A stretch of DNA of 13,180 bases from Bacteroidia bacterium. GTDB taxonomy: Bacteria > Bacteroidota > Bacteroidia > Bacteroidales > UBA12481. A model generated the notes under the pieces. That model was not told where the DNA came from. It made no database searches and saw only the letters and a program-made list of their open reading frames with translations. The stretch is from contig JAPLDV010000597.1 of NCBI GenBank assembly GCA_026391235.1, positions 1-13,180 of the forward strand, written 5' to 3'. The number at the start of each line of letters is the position of its first letter. Position 1 is the stretch's first letter. The translations under genes and the position numbers were made by a program. Shown one piece after another: positions 1-8,515 of this stretch.

Positions 1-300
1 ATATTGGCCAGACATCAAATTCTCGGGAAACCCGAAATCAAGCCATTGGATCCGGCAGGATTGCTGAATACCTTTAAAAAAGTATCCCTTGATGGTTGGC
101 AAACAAAAATTGCAGCCTTAACCGGTCAGTTCCAATCGGCAATTGATGAAGCCATCGTGCAGGCAGCACCCCAGGCCCGGTCTTTTAACCTTCCCCGCAA
201 AACTCTTAAGAGTCAGGCAGATATTAACACTTATGTGGAAGAATTGAAAACTGAGTTGGAAGTCCTGTTGAAAGGTTCGAGCTCCATTATTTTGAAATAA
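1..300 (+). CDS. brxC: BrxC C-terminal end, partial at left edge (BREX P-loop ATPase)
   Basis: The reading frame is open from base 1 to the TAA at 298-300, so this is the last 99 codons of a longer gene; the TTG at 4 is an internal codon, not a start. The visible tail has features I associate with the C-terminus of BrxC: a helical WQTKIAAL segment, then an SFNLPRKTLKSQADINTYVEEL stretch (residues about 61-81) in which LPRKTL and a following D-I-x-x-[WY] are typical, ending in a short hydrophobic SSIIL tail. BrxC is the roughly 1200-residue ATPase of BREX type 1, normally encoded just upstream of pglX. The Walker motifs lie outside the window, so the call rests on tail similarity and on the unmistakable BREX genes downstream. 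An 8-base gap separates it from the next gene. Confidence 0.8.
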   Translation: MLARHQILGKPEIKPLDPAGLLNTFKKVSLDGWQTKIAALTGQFQSAIDEAIVQAAPQARSFNLPRKTLKSQADINTYVEELKTELEVLLKGSSSIILK

Positions 301-308
301 ACGATATC

Positions 309-1436
309 ATGAGTAAAGCGCTTTCAAACGAGAAGGTTTATGTTGACTTGCTGCTTAAGATCAAGCAACAGGTTCGGTCAGCACAGGCTAAGGCCGCACT
401 GGCGGTTAATACTTCTTTGATTCAACTTTATTGGAATCTGGGTAAGATGATTGCAGACAACCAGGAACTCTTTGAAGGCAGAAATAGTTATGTATCCCAA
501 CTGGCAAAAGACCTGAAAGATGAGTTTTCGGATATACAGGGGTTTTCGAAACGTAATATTTTTTATTGTCGCAAGTTTTATAGCTTTTATTCCGGGATTT
601 CAGTGCAGCAGCTTGTTGCACTGAGGGTGGAAGAACAGGAAAAACCTTCAGTGCAGCAAGCTGCTGCACTGAACCAGGAAGCCTTAGTCCAGCAACCTGC
701 TGGACTCTCGTGTATGTTGCTTTCATTACCATGGGGACATCACATGGTCTTGTTGGATAAAATAAAAGAAGTGGACGAAGCACTATTTTATGTCCAACAA
801 ACGATAGAATATAATTGGAGCCGTGCCATCCTGACGCTACAAATTGAACAAAACCTATATCAACGACAGGGCAAAGCCATTACCAATTTCACAACCACGC
901 TGCCCGAGAAGCAAGCACTGATGGCCGTGCAAATGCTCAAAGACCCTTACAATTTCGGATTCCTTACACTGGAACACAAAGTACAGGAGTTGGAAATTGA
1001 AAAGCAATTAACCAACCATATCACCAAATTCCTGCTCGAATTGGGTAAGGGATTTGCTTTTATTGGCCGACAATATCCGCTCGAAATCGGAGACAAGGAA
1101 TACCGCCTCGATCTCTTGTTTTATCACATCCGCTTGCGATGTTTTGTAGTGATTGACCTTAAGGCCGTTGAGTTTGAACCTGAATTTGCCGGCAAAATGA
1201 ATTTCTATCTCTCGGCTACTGATGATCTGCTAAAAACCGCTGCCGATCAACCATCCATCGGCATTATACTTTGTAAGAGTAAAAATAAGGTGGAAGTGGA
1301 ATATAGCCTCCGTGATATGAAAAAGCCCATTGGCGTAAGCGAATTTACAGTAACCCAGGCATTACCGGCAGAACTAAAAAGTACTTTACCTACGGTGGAA
1401 GAATTTGAAAGAGAATTAAATAAAGACCTGAAATAA
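309..1436 (+). CDS. DUF1016 / YhcG-family PDDEXK nuclease
   Basis: This is a 375-residue protein of the DUF1016 (YhcG) family. Residues 1-90 form the conserved helical N-terminal domain (YWNLGKMI at 41-48, GFSKRNIFYCRKFY at 78-91). The linker at 98-134 carries three VQQ repeats. PWGHH (141-145) and LTLQIEQNLYQRQGKAITNF (175-194) are family hallmarks. The C-terminal half is a PD-(D/E)XK nuclease fold, with GRQYPLEIGDKEYRLDLLFYH (253-273) and VVIDLK (280-285). The likely metal and catalytic residues are D268, D283 and K285; as I recall, most relatives have E in place of D283, a conservative change. The family is common near restriction and phage-defence loci, but its exact role is not settled. 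It sits between brxC and pglX, and its stop shares one base with the pglX ATG, so it is probably co-expressed with BREX. The ATG at 309 is chosen because the family N-terminus begins there. No Shine-Dalgarno is visible. Confidence 0.92.
   Translation: MSKALSNEKVYVDLLLKIKQQVRSAQAKAALAVNTSLIQLYWNLGKMIADNQELFEGRNSYVSQLAKDLKDEFSDIQGFSKRNIFYCRKFYSFYSGISVQQLVALRVEEQEKPSVQQAAALNQEALVQQPAGLSCMLLSLPWGHHMVLLDKIKEVDEALFYVQQTIEYNWSRAILTLQIEQNLYQRQGKAITNFTTTLPEKQALMAVQMLKDPYNFGFLTLEHKVQELEIEKQLTNHITKFLLELGKGFAFIGRQYPLEIGDKEYRLDLLFYHIRLRCFVVIDLKAVEFEPEFAGKMNFYLSATDDLLKTAADQPSIGIILCKSKNKVEVEYSLRDMKKPIGVSEFTVTQALPAELKSTLPTVEEFERELNKDLK
599..706 (+). repeat. Three in-frame palindromic hairpin units encoding VQQ repeats
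   Basis: Three short inverted repeats lie in the linker of the DUF1016 gene. Unit 1 (601-623) has arms CAGTGCAGCA and TGTTGCACTG around a 3-base loop, with one mismatch. Unit 2 (647-673) has perfect 12-base arms, TTCAGTGCAGCA and TGCTGCACTGAA, around AGC. Unit 3 (686-706) has perfect 9-base arms, AGTCCAGCA and TGCTGGACT, around ACC. Each is read in the same frame and gives SVQQLVAL, SVQQAAAL or LVQQPAGL. The DNA is therefore both a repeat array and a coding repeat. VQQ/AQ-type linker repeats occur in other DUF1016 proteins from memory, so the units may spread or vary by slippage. Confidence 0.85.
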
Positions 1437-4400
1437 TGCCAGTACTGACCCCGCAACAACGATCCACTTTAGAGAAAACCATCGTTCTGGCTCGAAAACA
1501 ATCTGAATCCGGAGCACGGAATGCACTAAACAGCCTGGCCGTTAACCAACCGGAACCATTTTCGCACCTTTCAGCCGATCAGCAGACCCTTAGAATTCAA
1601 TTGCGTTCGAAAGGTCAGCTTTTGGGTGATGATCTGACTACTGGCGGGAATCAGGAAATAGGACATTTGGCCTATGAATTGGCCTATGAATATTGGCATA
1701 AGATGCTATTTGCAAAGTTTCTGGAAGCAAATAACCTGCTTATTCATCCCGATGGTGTTCCGGTTACGCTTGGTGATTGCGAGGAACTCTCTTCAGATGA
1801 AGGCTTTACCGATAAATGGACCGCTGCTGCTTTTTATGCTTCAAAAATGCTTCCGGCCATTTTTCGCCCGGAGGATCCATTGATGCAGGTTGAATTTGCC
1901 CCAAACGACCGGATTAATCTGGAAAGCCTGCTGGAAAAAATTGAAGATCACATTTATCTGGCCGATGATGCGCTGGGATGGGTATACCAGTTTTGGCAAA
2001 GTGAAGCTAAAGCGGCTATCAACGCAAGCGGCGATAAGATCGACGGTGCAAAACTTCCAGCGGTTACCCAGCTCTTCACTGAACCCTATATGGTAAATTT
2101 TCTAATCGATAATACCATCGGGGCCTGGTGGGTCAGCCGCCATACAGGAGTAACACCTCCGGTAAAATTTGAGTATCTGCGACTTTTGGATGATGGAACA
2201 CCAGCAGCTGGAAGATTTGACGGTTGGCCCAACACAACTGCTGAAATTACCATGCTCGATCCCTGTATGGGTTCCGGGCACTTTGTGGTATCTGTTTTTG
2301 CAGTCATCACAAGACTCCGCATGTTTGAAGAAAGTCTCAGCGCGGAGGAAGCTGTTGACCGGGTAATCGACGAAAACCTGAACGGCCTTGAAATAGATCC
2401 TCGTTGCACCCAGATAGCCGCCTTTAACTTAGCGCTTACTGCCTGGAAGTTTTGTGGCCATTATAAAGAGCTACCTGAAATGAATTTGGCCTGCAGTGGT
2501 ATTGCACCCAAAGGCAAGGCTGAAGATTGGATCAAATTGGTAGGCAAAGTTGCCGATCCGGTGCAGAAAGCGCGGATGGAATATGGAATGGAAATGCTCT
2601 TCGACCATTTTCAGTTAGCACCTGAGCTTGGTAGTTTAATTGACCCCTCGACTATTAAGGCTGATGCTTTCACTGCAAGCTTTGAAGAACTGCAGCCCGT
2701 ATTATTAAAAGCTTTGGAGGAAGAATCTGATAAGGACCAGTTAGAACGAGGTGTAATGGCTGCTGGAATTGCAAAGGCAGGAGAGATACTTACAAAAAAG
2801 TACACTTGTATTCTGACAAATGTCCCTTATCTAGTATTCAAGAAACAAGGAGATATAATTAAACGACATTGCGAGAAGGTATGTCCTGATGGGAAAATGG
2901 ACATTGCCACAGTTTTTTTAGATCGTTGCTTATTGTTATGTAGCAAAGGAGGTTATGTTTCAATTGTTACTCCTCAAAATTGGCTTTTCCTAACAACCTA
3001 TAGAAAGTTCAGAGAGAAACTTCTTAAAAATGAAGCTTGGCATTTTGTGGCAAGGCTTGGCCCAGGTGCGTTTAGCCAAATTACCGGAGAGGTTGTTAAG
3101 GCAGTTCTAATTGCCATCTCCCATCAAATCCCGACTGCATCCGAACTTATCACCGGGTTAGATGTATCCAAAGCTCCTAATGTTTGCGATAAGGAGGAAG
3201 CCTTAAAAACAACCGTGATTAAAACTGTGAACCAAATAGAACAGTTGAAAAATCCAGATGCAAGAGTAGTGATTGAAACAAATACCTTTTCCGAATTACT
3301 TTCAAGCTTTGCTGATTCAAAAAGGGGAATTGTCAGTGGGGATAAGGATTTTTGGTTTAGGAATTTTTGGGAAATATTTCCACTGTCAAAAAATTGGCGA
3401 TTCCTCCAATCAACTTTTAAATTAAGTTGCCATTATTCTGGTAAAGAACAGATAGTAAATTGGTTTTCTGAAGGATATGGGATGTTACGTCCAGGAATTG
3501 ACAATGACTCTTACGGTAAAAAAGGTGTGGTTATTAGCCAAATGGGAACATTGCCATGCTCAATATATTTAGGTGAACTTTACGATAATAATACCGGTAC
3601 AATTGTTCCAAAAGGAGTTGAAAATTTTGAGGCTATATTTGCATTTTGTGAGTCACGACAATTCAATGAAGAGGTACGAAAAATTGACCAGAAGTTAAAT
3701 GTCACAAATGCAACACTAGTCAAAGTTCCTTTTGACCTTGAATACTGGCGAAAGATTGCTCAAGAAAAATATCCAAACGGCCTTCCAAAACCATACAGCG
3801 ATGATGCAACACAATGGCTATTCCATGGTTACCCTGTAATAGCAGAAAACCCTTTGCAAGTGGCAACTGCACGTTTACTAGCCTACCGATGGCCCGCAGA
3901 AAGCTATCGGGAAATGGAGCTTTCGGATGAAGCCCGCCATCTCATTCAGGAAATCGAACCCTTCAATTCACTTTCCGATGAGGACGGAATTATGTGCATT
4001 CCATCGGTAAATGGCGAATTGGCTGCTGCTGAGCGTTTGCGTTCATTCTTACAAAGGGTTTGGAGTGACCAATACAAAACTCAAACCATCAACAGTTTGC
4101 TTGCTCAGGAAGGTTCCCGAAAAACCAACCTGGAGGATTGGCTACGCGAAGAATTTTTTGAGCAGCATTGCAAGCTATTCCACAACCGGCCTTTCATCTG
4201 GCATATCTGGGATGGGCGGAAAGACGGTTTTGCCGCTTTAGTCAATTACCATAAACTCAATAAAGAAACGCTCCAGCGCCTCATTTACACTTATCTGGGC
4301 GATTGGATACGACAATGCGAAAGCAAGCAAAAATCTGGCGAAAGCGGTGCCGAAGGCTTGTTTTCTGCAGCCAACAAACTCCGGGAAAAGTTACTGCTGA

Positions 4401-4690
4401 TTCAGGAAGGCGAATCTCCCTTTGATATTTTTGTCCGGTGGAAAAAGCTTGAAGAACAACCAATTGGGTGGGATCCTGATTTAAACGATGGAGTCCGGTT
4501 AAACATTCGGCCCTTTATCCAGGCTGATGTGCTTAAAAAGAAGCCCAACATCAAATGGGGAATCGATCGGGGCAAAAATCCTCCCGGAAGTCCATGGGGA
4601 GAGATCAGGGATAATGACAAGCATTTGACGTTGGAGGAGAAGAGGGCGGCGAGAGATAAAATCAATAATCTTATAATTAAGACACCATGA
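1436..4690 (+). CDS. pglX: BREX-1 adenine-specific DNA methyltransferase PglX
   Basis: This is a 1084-residue N6-adenine methyltransferase, close to the usual 1100-1200 of PglX. It marks host DNA at the BREX recognition site and is also needed for phage exclusion. The N-terminal region has the family segment GNQEIGHLAYELAYEYWHKMLF (71-92). Motif I (SAM binding) is DPCMGSGHF (275-283), followed by GLEIDPR (317-323). The catalytic motif IV reads TNVPYL (461-466), so the usual NPPY is NVPY here; I believe some PglX relatives share this. MDIATVFLDRCL and VTPQNWLF follow. Residues about 560-780 are probably the target-recognition region, and the C-terminal third is helical and charged. The ATG at 1436 overlaps the preceding stop by one base, and the TGA overlaps the mcrB start as ATGA. 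The central part is lower in GC than both ends, which suggests past exchange of the recognition segment. There is no visible frame damage. Confidence 0.96.
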   Translation: MPVLTPQQRSTLEKTIVLARKQSESGARNALNSLAVNQPEPFSHLSADQQTLRIQLRSKGQLLGDDLTTGGNQEIGHLAYELAYEYWHKMLFAKFLEANNLLIHPDGVPVTLGDCEELSSDEGFTDKWTAAAFYASKMLPAIFRPEDPLMQVEFAPNDRINLESLLEKIEDHIYLADDALGWVYQFWQSEAKAAINASGDKIDGAKLPAVTQLFTEPYMVNFLIDNTIGAWWVSRHTGVTPPVKFEYLRLLDDGTPAAGRFDGWPNTTAEITMLDPCMGSGHFVVSVFAVITRLRMFEESLSAEEAVDRVIDENLNGLEIDPRCTQIAAFNLALTAWKFCGHYKELPEMNLACSGIAPKGKAEDWIKLVGKVADPVQKARMEYGMEMLFDHFQLAPELGSLIDPSTIKADAFTASFEELQPVLLKALEEESDKDQLERGVMAAGIAKAGEILTKKYTCILTNVPYLVFKKQGDIIKRHCEKVCPDGKMDIATVFLDRCLLLCSKGGYVSIVTPQNWLFLTTYRKFREKLLKNEAWHFVARLGPGAFSQITGEVVKAVLIAISHQIPTASELITGLDVSKAPNVCDKEEALKTTVIKTVNQIEQLKNPDARVVIETNTFSELLSSFADSKRGIVSGDKDFWFRNFWEIFPLSKNWRFLQSTFKLSCHYSGKEQIVNWFSEGYGMLRPGIDNDSYGKKGVVISQMGTLPCSIYLGELYDNNTGTIVPKGVENFEAIFAFCESRQFNEEVRKIDQKLNVTNATLVKVPFDLEYWRKIAQEKYPNGLPKPYSDDATQWLFHGYPVIAENPLQVATARLLAYRWPAESYREMELSDEARHLIQEIEPFNSLSDEDGIMCIPSVNGELAAAERLRSFLQRVWSDQYKTQTINSLLAQEGSRKTNLEDWLREEFFEQHCKLFHNRPFIWHIWDGRKDGFAALVNYHKLNKETLQRLIYTYLGDWIRQCESKQKSGESGAEGLFSAANKLREKLLLIQEGESPFDIFVRWKKLEEQPIGWDPDLNDGVRLNIRPFIQADVLKKKPNIKWGIDRGKNPPGSPWGEIRDNDKHLTLEEKRAARDKINNLIIKTP

Positions 4691-7191
4691 AAGAGTCATT
4701 ATTTCCAAGGTTCATGGAATTATATGCAACATATAAAACCACCAAAGAATACCAGGATAGACTGGAGCAGACAGCAGTAGCTCCCGTAATCAAGGAAATC
4801 ATCGCTGAAACCTTAAAAAATAAACCGCTTGAAAACGATCATCTCACAGCGCTGATCCAGATGTTTAAATTCAATACAAGCGACCGAAACTTCAATCAAT
4901 ACCTTGCCTCTGCTATTTCAGATGAAAACCGGCGCAAAGAATTGTCAGATGAGTTTTACAAAACACATCAAAAAGGTTATACCAATGCAGGTAGGTCAGT
5001 TATCAGAGGTTTAAATAGAACCCAGCTGGATACTATCCATAAATTTATCTCAGATGCATTCAATGTTCAGACAAAGCAGGAAGCGATCAAACTTTGTAAT
5101 GATTTTGACGATAAAGGGATTCCTTTTGTAAAGAAGGGAATTTATTCACCCTGGCTTTATTATATTAATCCCGAACTGTTTCCTGTCATTAATAATACCC
5201 ATAACGATTTTTTGAAATGGATAAATATCCCTCCTTTTTATCCGGATTGTATCGAAGCTTTTAGCCTTCTTAAGGAAATGGTCCATGAAAAGGATTTGGG
5301 GATGTTAGATTGGTTTGGCTATACTTTTAAAATCCCAGATGGGCCCAGTTCTCCCATAAAAACATTAAACCTGGCCGGTAATAAGATATTCAAAATTTCC
5401 CATGGAGCTTTTAAAAAGGAGATTAGATTCAAGTATAGCGGCATTCTCGACATACTTGAGAAAAACAATTTGATATCCATGGATATCTATACCGGTAAGG
5501 GGCAGGGTGATCGTTTCAAGAGCCAACTCAAAATCGGTGATTTTGTTTATATCTGTTATGGTGGTGATAGCCTGCAGTGCATAGGTAAAATTAATTCTGA
5601 TGCTCTTTCATTTGAAGGGGACTTAAAAGAAAAAATAGACGAGGGGGCAATAGCTGGAGAAGTATGGATGTATAGGAAAATCGAACCGTTATTCTTTCCA
5701 AAAATAGATTCTTTACTTGATTTGAAAACTGAAAGGAACTTTTATATGCCAAGTGGCAATTCTACCCTTTTTGAAATTCCAGAGGAAGCGCTTGACCCTA
5801 CTAATAAAATCCTTTTTATCCCTAAGTACAATGTGAGAATCATTGATAGCAAAGTGGTGGATCCACCTGCCCAACCCATAATTCAGGAAACTCCTAAAGA
5901 CGATTGGGAACCTAAAAATATTATCCTATACGGTCCTCCAGGGACAGGAAAAACTTTCCATAGTGTTAATTATGCCGTTGCCATTATCGAGGGCAAATCT
6001 CCGGAAGAAGTTCAGGAAGAAAACCGAGAACTGGTTAAGAGTAAGTTCGAGGATTATCGAAAGAGTGGACAAATTGTTTTTTCCACCTTTCATCAAAGCC
6101 TGGGATATGAAGATTTCATTGAAGGAATAAAGCCTAAGATCGAAGACGAAGAAGAGGACAAGGAGATCGCATATCAATATAAGGACGGGATTTTTAAAAA
6201 ATTATGTATTGAGGCTGCTTTTTCATATGTAAAGCAAGATGAAGTTCTTGAGTCAAAAAAAGTCCTCGACTTTTCTGAGCAGTATGATCGATACATCGAC
6301 ATTCTACTTGAAGATATTCAGAAAAAAGGAACTGTTGAAATACCTACAAAAACCGGCGGCAAGATTATTGTTTCGGGTATAACAAAAAACAATAACATAG
6401 AAATTAAACATCCGAATGGCAATCGGCCCTACATCGTTTCTAAAAGTCGGTTGAGCAAAATATCCCAGGCTTATCCGGACATAAACAATTTATCAAATTT
6501 CAATGAACGATTTAGAGTTATTATTGGAGGCATGAATTCAACCGGATTCTGGGCAATTTTGAATGCAATTCGAAATCAGAAGTTAAATCCAAGTGATGAA
6601 GTTGCAACAACAAGGCCAAAGGAATATTCCTATAGCGATAAGAAAGCTTCAGTAGGACTGCTTTCCAAACAGGATTACAAAAGGTCAAATTTTAAGAAAT
6701 ATGTCTTGATTATCGATGAAATAAACAGAGGGAATGTGTCCCAGATTTTTGGCGAGCTTATAACCCTGATTGAAAATGATAAAAGGGCAGGCCAGGATGA
6801 AGAATTAAGGGCAGTATTACCTTATAGCGAAGATATTTTTTGTGTACCTGCCAACCTGTATATTATAGGAACCATGAACACTGCCGACCGGAGTGTAGAA
6901 GCCCTGGATACTGCTTTGAGAAGAAGGTTCTCCAATATGGTTCTTCCTCTCTTACAGGAATTCTTTTACAATGATTTCGAAAAATTGGGCCTGGTATTGG
7001 GTGATGCCTTCTTTGAACCTCCCAAAAAAGTGAATCACAAAATATTTGCAAAATTCAAAGGGGGTAATGATTTGTCTGATCAATACGACGATACCTGGCA
7101 ATATCAGTTAAAATCAGCTGATAAGCTTACTACTGCAGATTTCCAATCACTCTATCAAACCACTATTCCGCCAGCCACCGATGAGCAGTAA
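4687..7191 (+). CDS. mcrB: McrB-like AAA+ GTPase with EVE/PUA-like N-terminal region; lid segment apparently missing
   Basis: This is an 834-residue motor subunit of an McrBC-type modification-dependent restriction system. Residues 1-215 are a helical N-terminal domain I cannot name. Residues about 247-385 resemble an EVE/PUA-like reader fold (KIGDFVYICYGGDSLQCIGKI, 282-302), which would bind the modified base; this part is inference. The motor has Walker A GPPGTGKT (416-423), FSTFHQSLGYEDFIEGIKP (465-483), an inserted segment at about 515-650, Walker B VLIIDEINRGN (673-683) and the McrB signature MNTADRS (730-736). RRRFS (745-749) is followed almost at once by VLPLLQEFFYNDFEKLGLVLGD (752-773). 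In McrB relatives I remember, about 50-70 residues including an IGHSYF-like motif lie between these, so the C-terminal lid looks internally deleted in frame. The gene overlaps mcrC by 11 bases. GTP hydrolysis and translocation may be impaired if the deletion is real. Confidence 0.9.
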   Translation: MKESLFPRFMELYATYKTTKEYQDRLEQTAVAPVIKEIIAETLKNKPLENDHLTALIQMFKFNTSDRNFNQYLASAISDENRRKELSDEFYKTHQKGYTNAGRSVIRGLNRTQLDTIHKFISDAFNVQTKQEAIKLCNDFDDKGIPFVKKGIYSPWLYYINPELFPVINNTHNDFLKWINIPPFYPDCIEAFSLLKEMVHEKDLGMLDWFGYTFKIPDGPSSPIKTLNLAGNKIFKISHGAFKKEIRFKYSGILDILEKNNLISMDIYTGKGQGDRFKSQLKIGDFVYICYGGDSLQCIGKINSDALSFEGDLKEKIDEGAIAGEVWMYRKIEPLFFPKIDSLLDLKTERNFYMPSGNSTLFEIPEEALDPTNKILFIPKYNVRIIDSKVVDPPAQPIIQETPKDDWEPKNIILYGPPGTGKTFHSVNYAVAIIEGKSPEEVQEENRELVKSKFEDYRKSGQIVFSTFHQSLGYEDFIEGIKPKIEDEEEDKEIAYQYKDGIFKKLCIEAAFSYVKQDEVLESKKVLDFSEQYDRYIDILLEDIQKKGTVEIPTKTGGKIIVSGITKNNNIEIKHPNGNRPYIVSKSRLSKISQAYPDINNLSNFNERFRVIIGGMNSTGFWAILNAIRNQKLNPSDEVATTRPKEYSYSDKKASVGLLSKQDYKRSNFKKYVLIIDEINRGNVSQIFGELITLIENDKRAGQDEELRAVLPYSEDIFCVPANLYIIGTMNTADRSVEALDTALRRRFSNMVLPLLQEFFYNDFEKLGLVLGDAFFEPPKKVNHKIFAKFKGGNDLSDQYDDTWQYQLKSADKLTTADFQSLYQTTIPPATDEQ

Positions 7192-8515
7192 ACCCTTACA
7201 AGTATTTGAATATACGCATTTGCTGATCGACGATCGGGGTTTTAATCGGCGTCATTGGACAGCTTTAGGCAAATATAACGAGCTGCACGGTGGCAAATAT
7301 TTCAGCTTAACGCCAAATGGCGTCCGATTCAATCAATATGTTGGAGTTATTCAGGTTGACGACCTGACAATCGAAATCCTGCCAAAGATTGGCAAAACGG
7401 AAACGGATGAGAATAAAGCCAAGTGGCAAAAAGTTTTGATTGATATGCTTCGGGAATGCCGGTGGATGCAAATATATGCGAATGAAAAAGCCGCATTGCG
7501 GTTCAAACCTCACAGCATCCTTGAAGCCTACCTGGAGTTGTTCATTCTGGAGTGCGAAATAATACTTAGAGAAGGACTGGTAAAGAAATACCGTACGATA
7601 GGCGAAAACTGTGATGCATTAAAAGGCAAACTGATGTTTGCTAAACAGATCCAACAAAACCTTATTCATCAGGAACGATTTTATACGAAGCATACCATTT
7701 TCGATCGGGAGAATCTGTACAACCGGATTCTCCTGAAGGCACTGAAAATTATACCTTATCTGACTCAAAGCCCTTTTTTAAATGACAGGGTATCAAACCT
7801 GCTGCTTGCTTTCCCGGAGCTCCAAGATGTTGCTGTGACGCCTCATACCTTCGAATGCCTGATTTATAACCGTAAAACTAACCGTTACAAGGAAGCCCTT
7901 GAAATAGCTGCAATGCTTCTGCTGAATTACAGACCGGATATTAGCCATGGCCACAATCATATTCTTGCCATCCTATTCGATATGAATGACCTATGGGAAG
8001 AATATGTATATCGTCAACTTTCGAAAAACAAACCTGAAGGCTGGTCTGTGAGACCTCAAAATAGAAAGCCATTTTGGCAACCGGCAGATTCCAACTCTTT
8101 TAAAACGATTCGCCCGGATATGGTACTTCAGACCCAACTTGGTGAAGTTATTACTAACATCATCCTTGATACCAAATGGAAACAGCCTCAAAACAATATA
8201 CCCGACGATGCCGACCTTAAGCAAATGTTCGTCTATAATGAATACTGGGAAAGTAAAGCGGCTTATCTTGTCTATCCTGAGTCTTTATACTCAGAGCAAC
8301 CCATTAGCTGCGAAGGAAAATTTATGAGCAAACTGCCCGGGTGCACAACTCATGGATGCGGAATATTAAGGATTTCTGTAATGAATGAAAAGAACGATAC
8401 TTTGGACAAAACAATTGGAAAGCGGTTAATTGACTTTATTGACAATACTTGTTTTAAAGATAAATCCGGACCAGATTTAAAATTGATAAATAATGGGGAA
8501 CTCGCTGAAAGATAA
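7181..8515 (+). CDS. mcrC: McrC-family restriction endonuclease subunit
   Basis: This is a 444-residue McrC-family protein, the nuclease partner of the McrB motor, at normal family length. The N-terminal region is beta-rich (NGVRFNQYVGVIQVDDLTIEILPKI, 46-70), typical of the McrC part that contacts the McrB ring. The middle has the family segments GKLMFAKQI (149-157), HQERFYTKHTIFDRENLYNRIL (163-184) and DMNDLWEEYVYRQL (267-280). The C-terminal nuclease domain shows the PD-(D/E)XK core as IRPDMV (310-315) and ILDTKWK (328-334); D313, D330 and K332 are the expected metal and catalytic residues. All are present, so the nuclease itself looks intact. The start overlaps the mcrB end by 11 bases and the end overlaps pglZ by 23 bases, which points to translational coupling. 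Its activity would depend on an McrB ring, and the neighbouring McrB appears shortened. Confidence 0.94.
   Translation: MSSKPLQVFEYTHLLIDDRGFNRRHWTALGKYNELHGGKYFSLTPNGVRFNQYVGVIQVDDLTIEILPKIGKTETDENKAKWQKVLIDMLRECRWMQIYANEKAALRFKPHSILEAYLELFILECEIILREGLVKKYRTIGENCDALKGKLMFAKQIQQNLIHQERFYTKHTIFDRENLYNRILLKALKIIPYLTQSPFLNDRVSNLLLAFPELQDVAVTPHTFECLIYNRKTNRYKEALEIAAMLLLNYRPDISHGHNHILAILFDMNDLWEEYVYRQLSKNKPEGWSVRPQNRKPFWQPADSNSFKTIRPDMVLQTQLGEVITNIILDTKWKQPQNNIPDDADLKQMFVYNEYWESKAAYLVYPESLYSEQPISCEGKFMSKLPGCTTHGCGILRISVMNEKNDTLDKTIGKRLIDFIDNTCFKDKSGPDLKLINNGELAER

Noticed and set aside
601..706. CRISPR array
   Set aside because: Units are unequal, spaced irregularly, lack unique spacers and are in frame inside a coding gene.
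406..783. Minus-strand 125-residue ORF
   Set aside because: It is a shadow of the DUF1016 gene; its length comes from the palindromic repeats, which read as similar VQQ peptides on both strands.
4625..4677. Internal promoter for mcrB (TTGACG at 4625, TATAAT at 4672)
   Set aside because: The spacing is 41 bases, far from the usual 17, and mcrB overlaps pglX, so coupling explains its expression.
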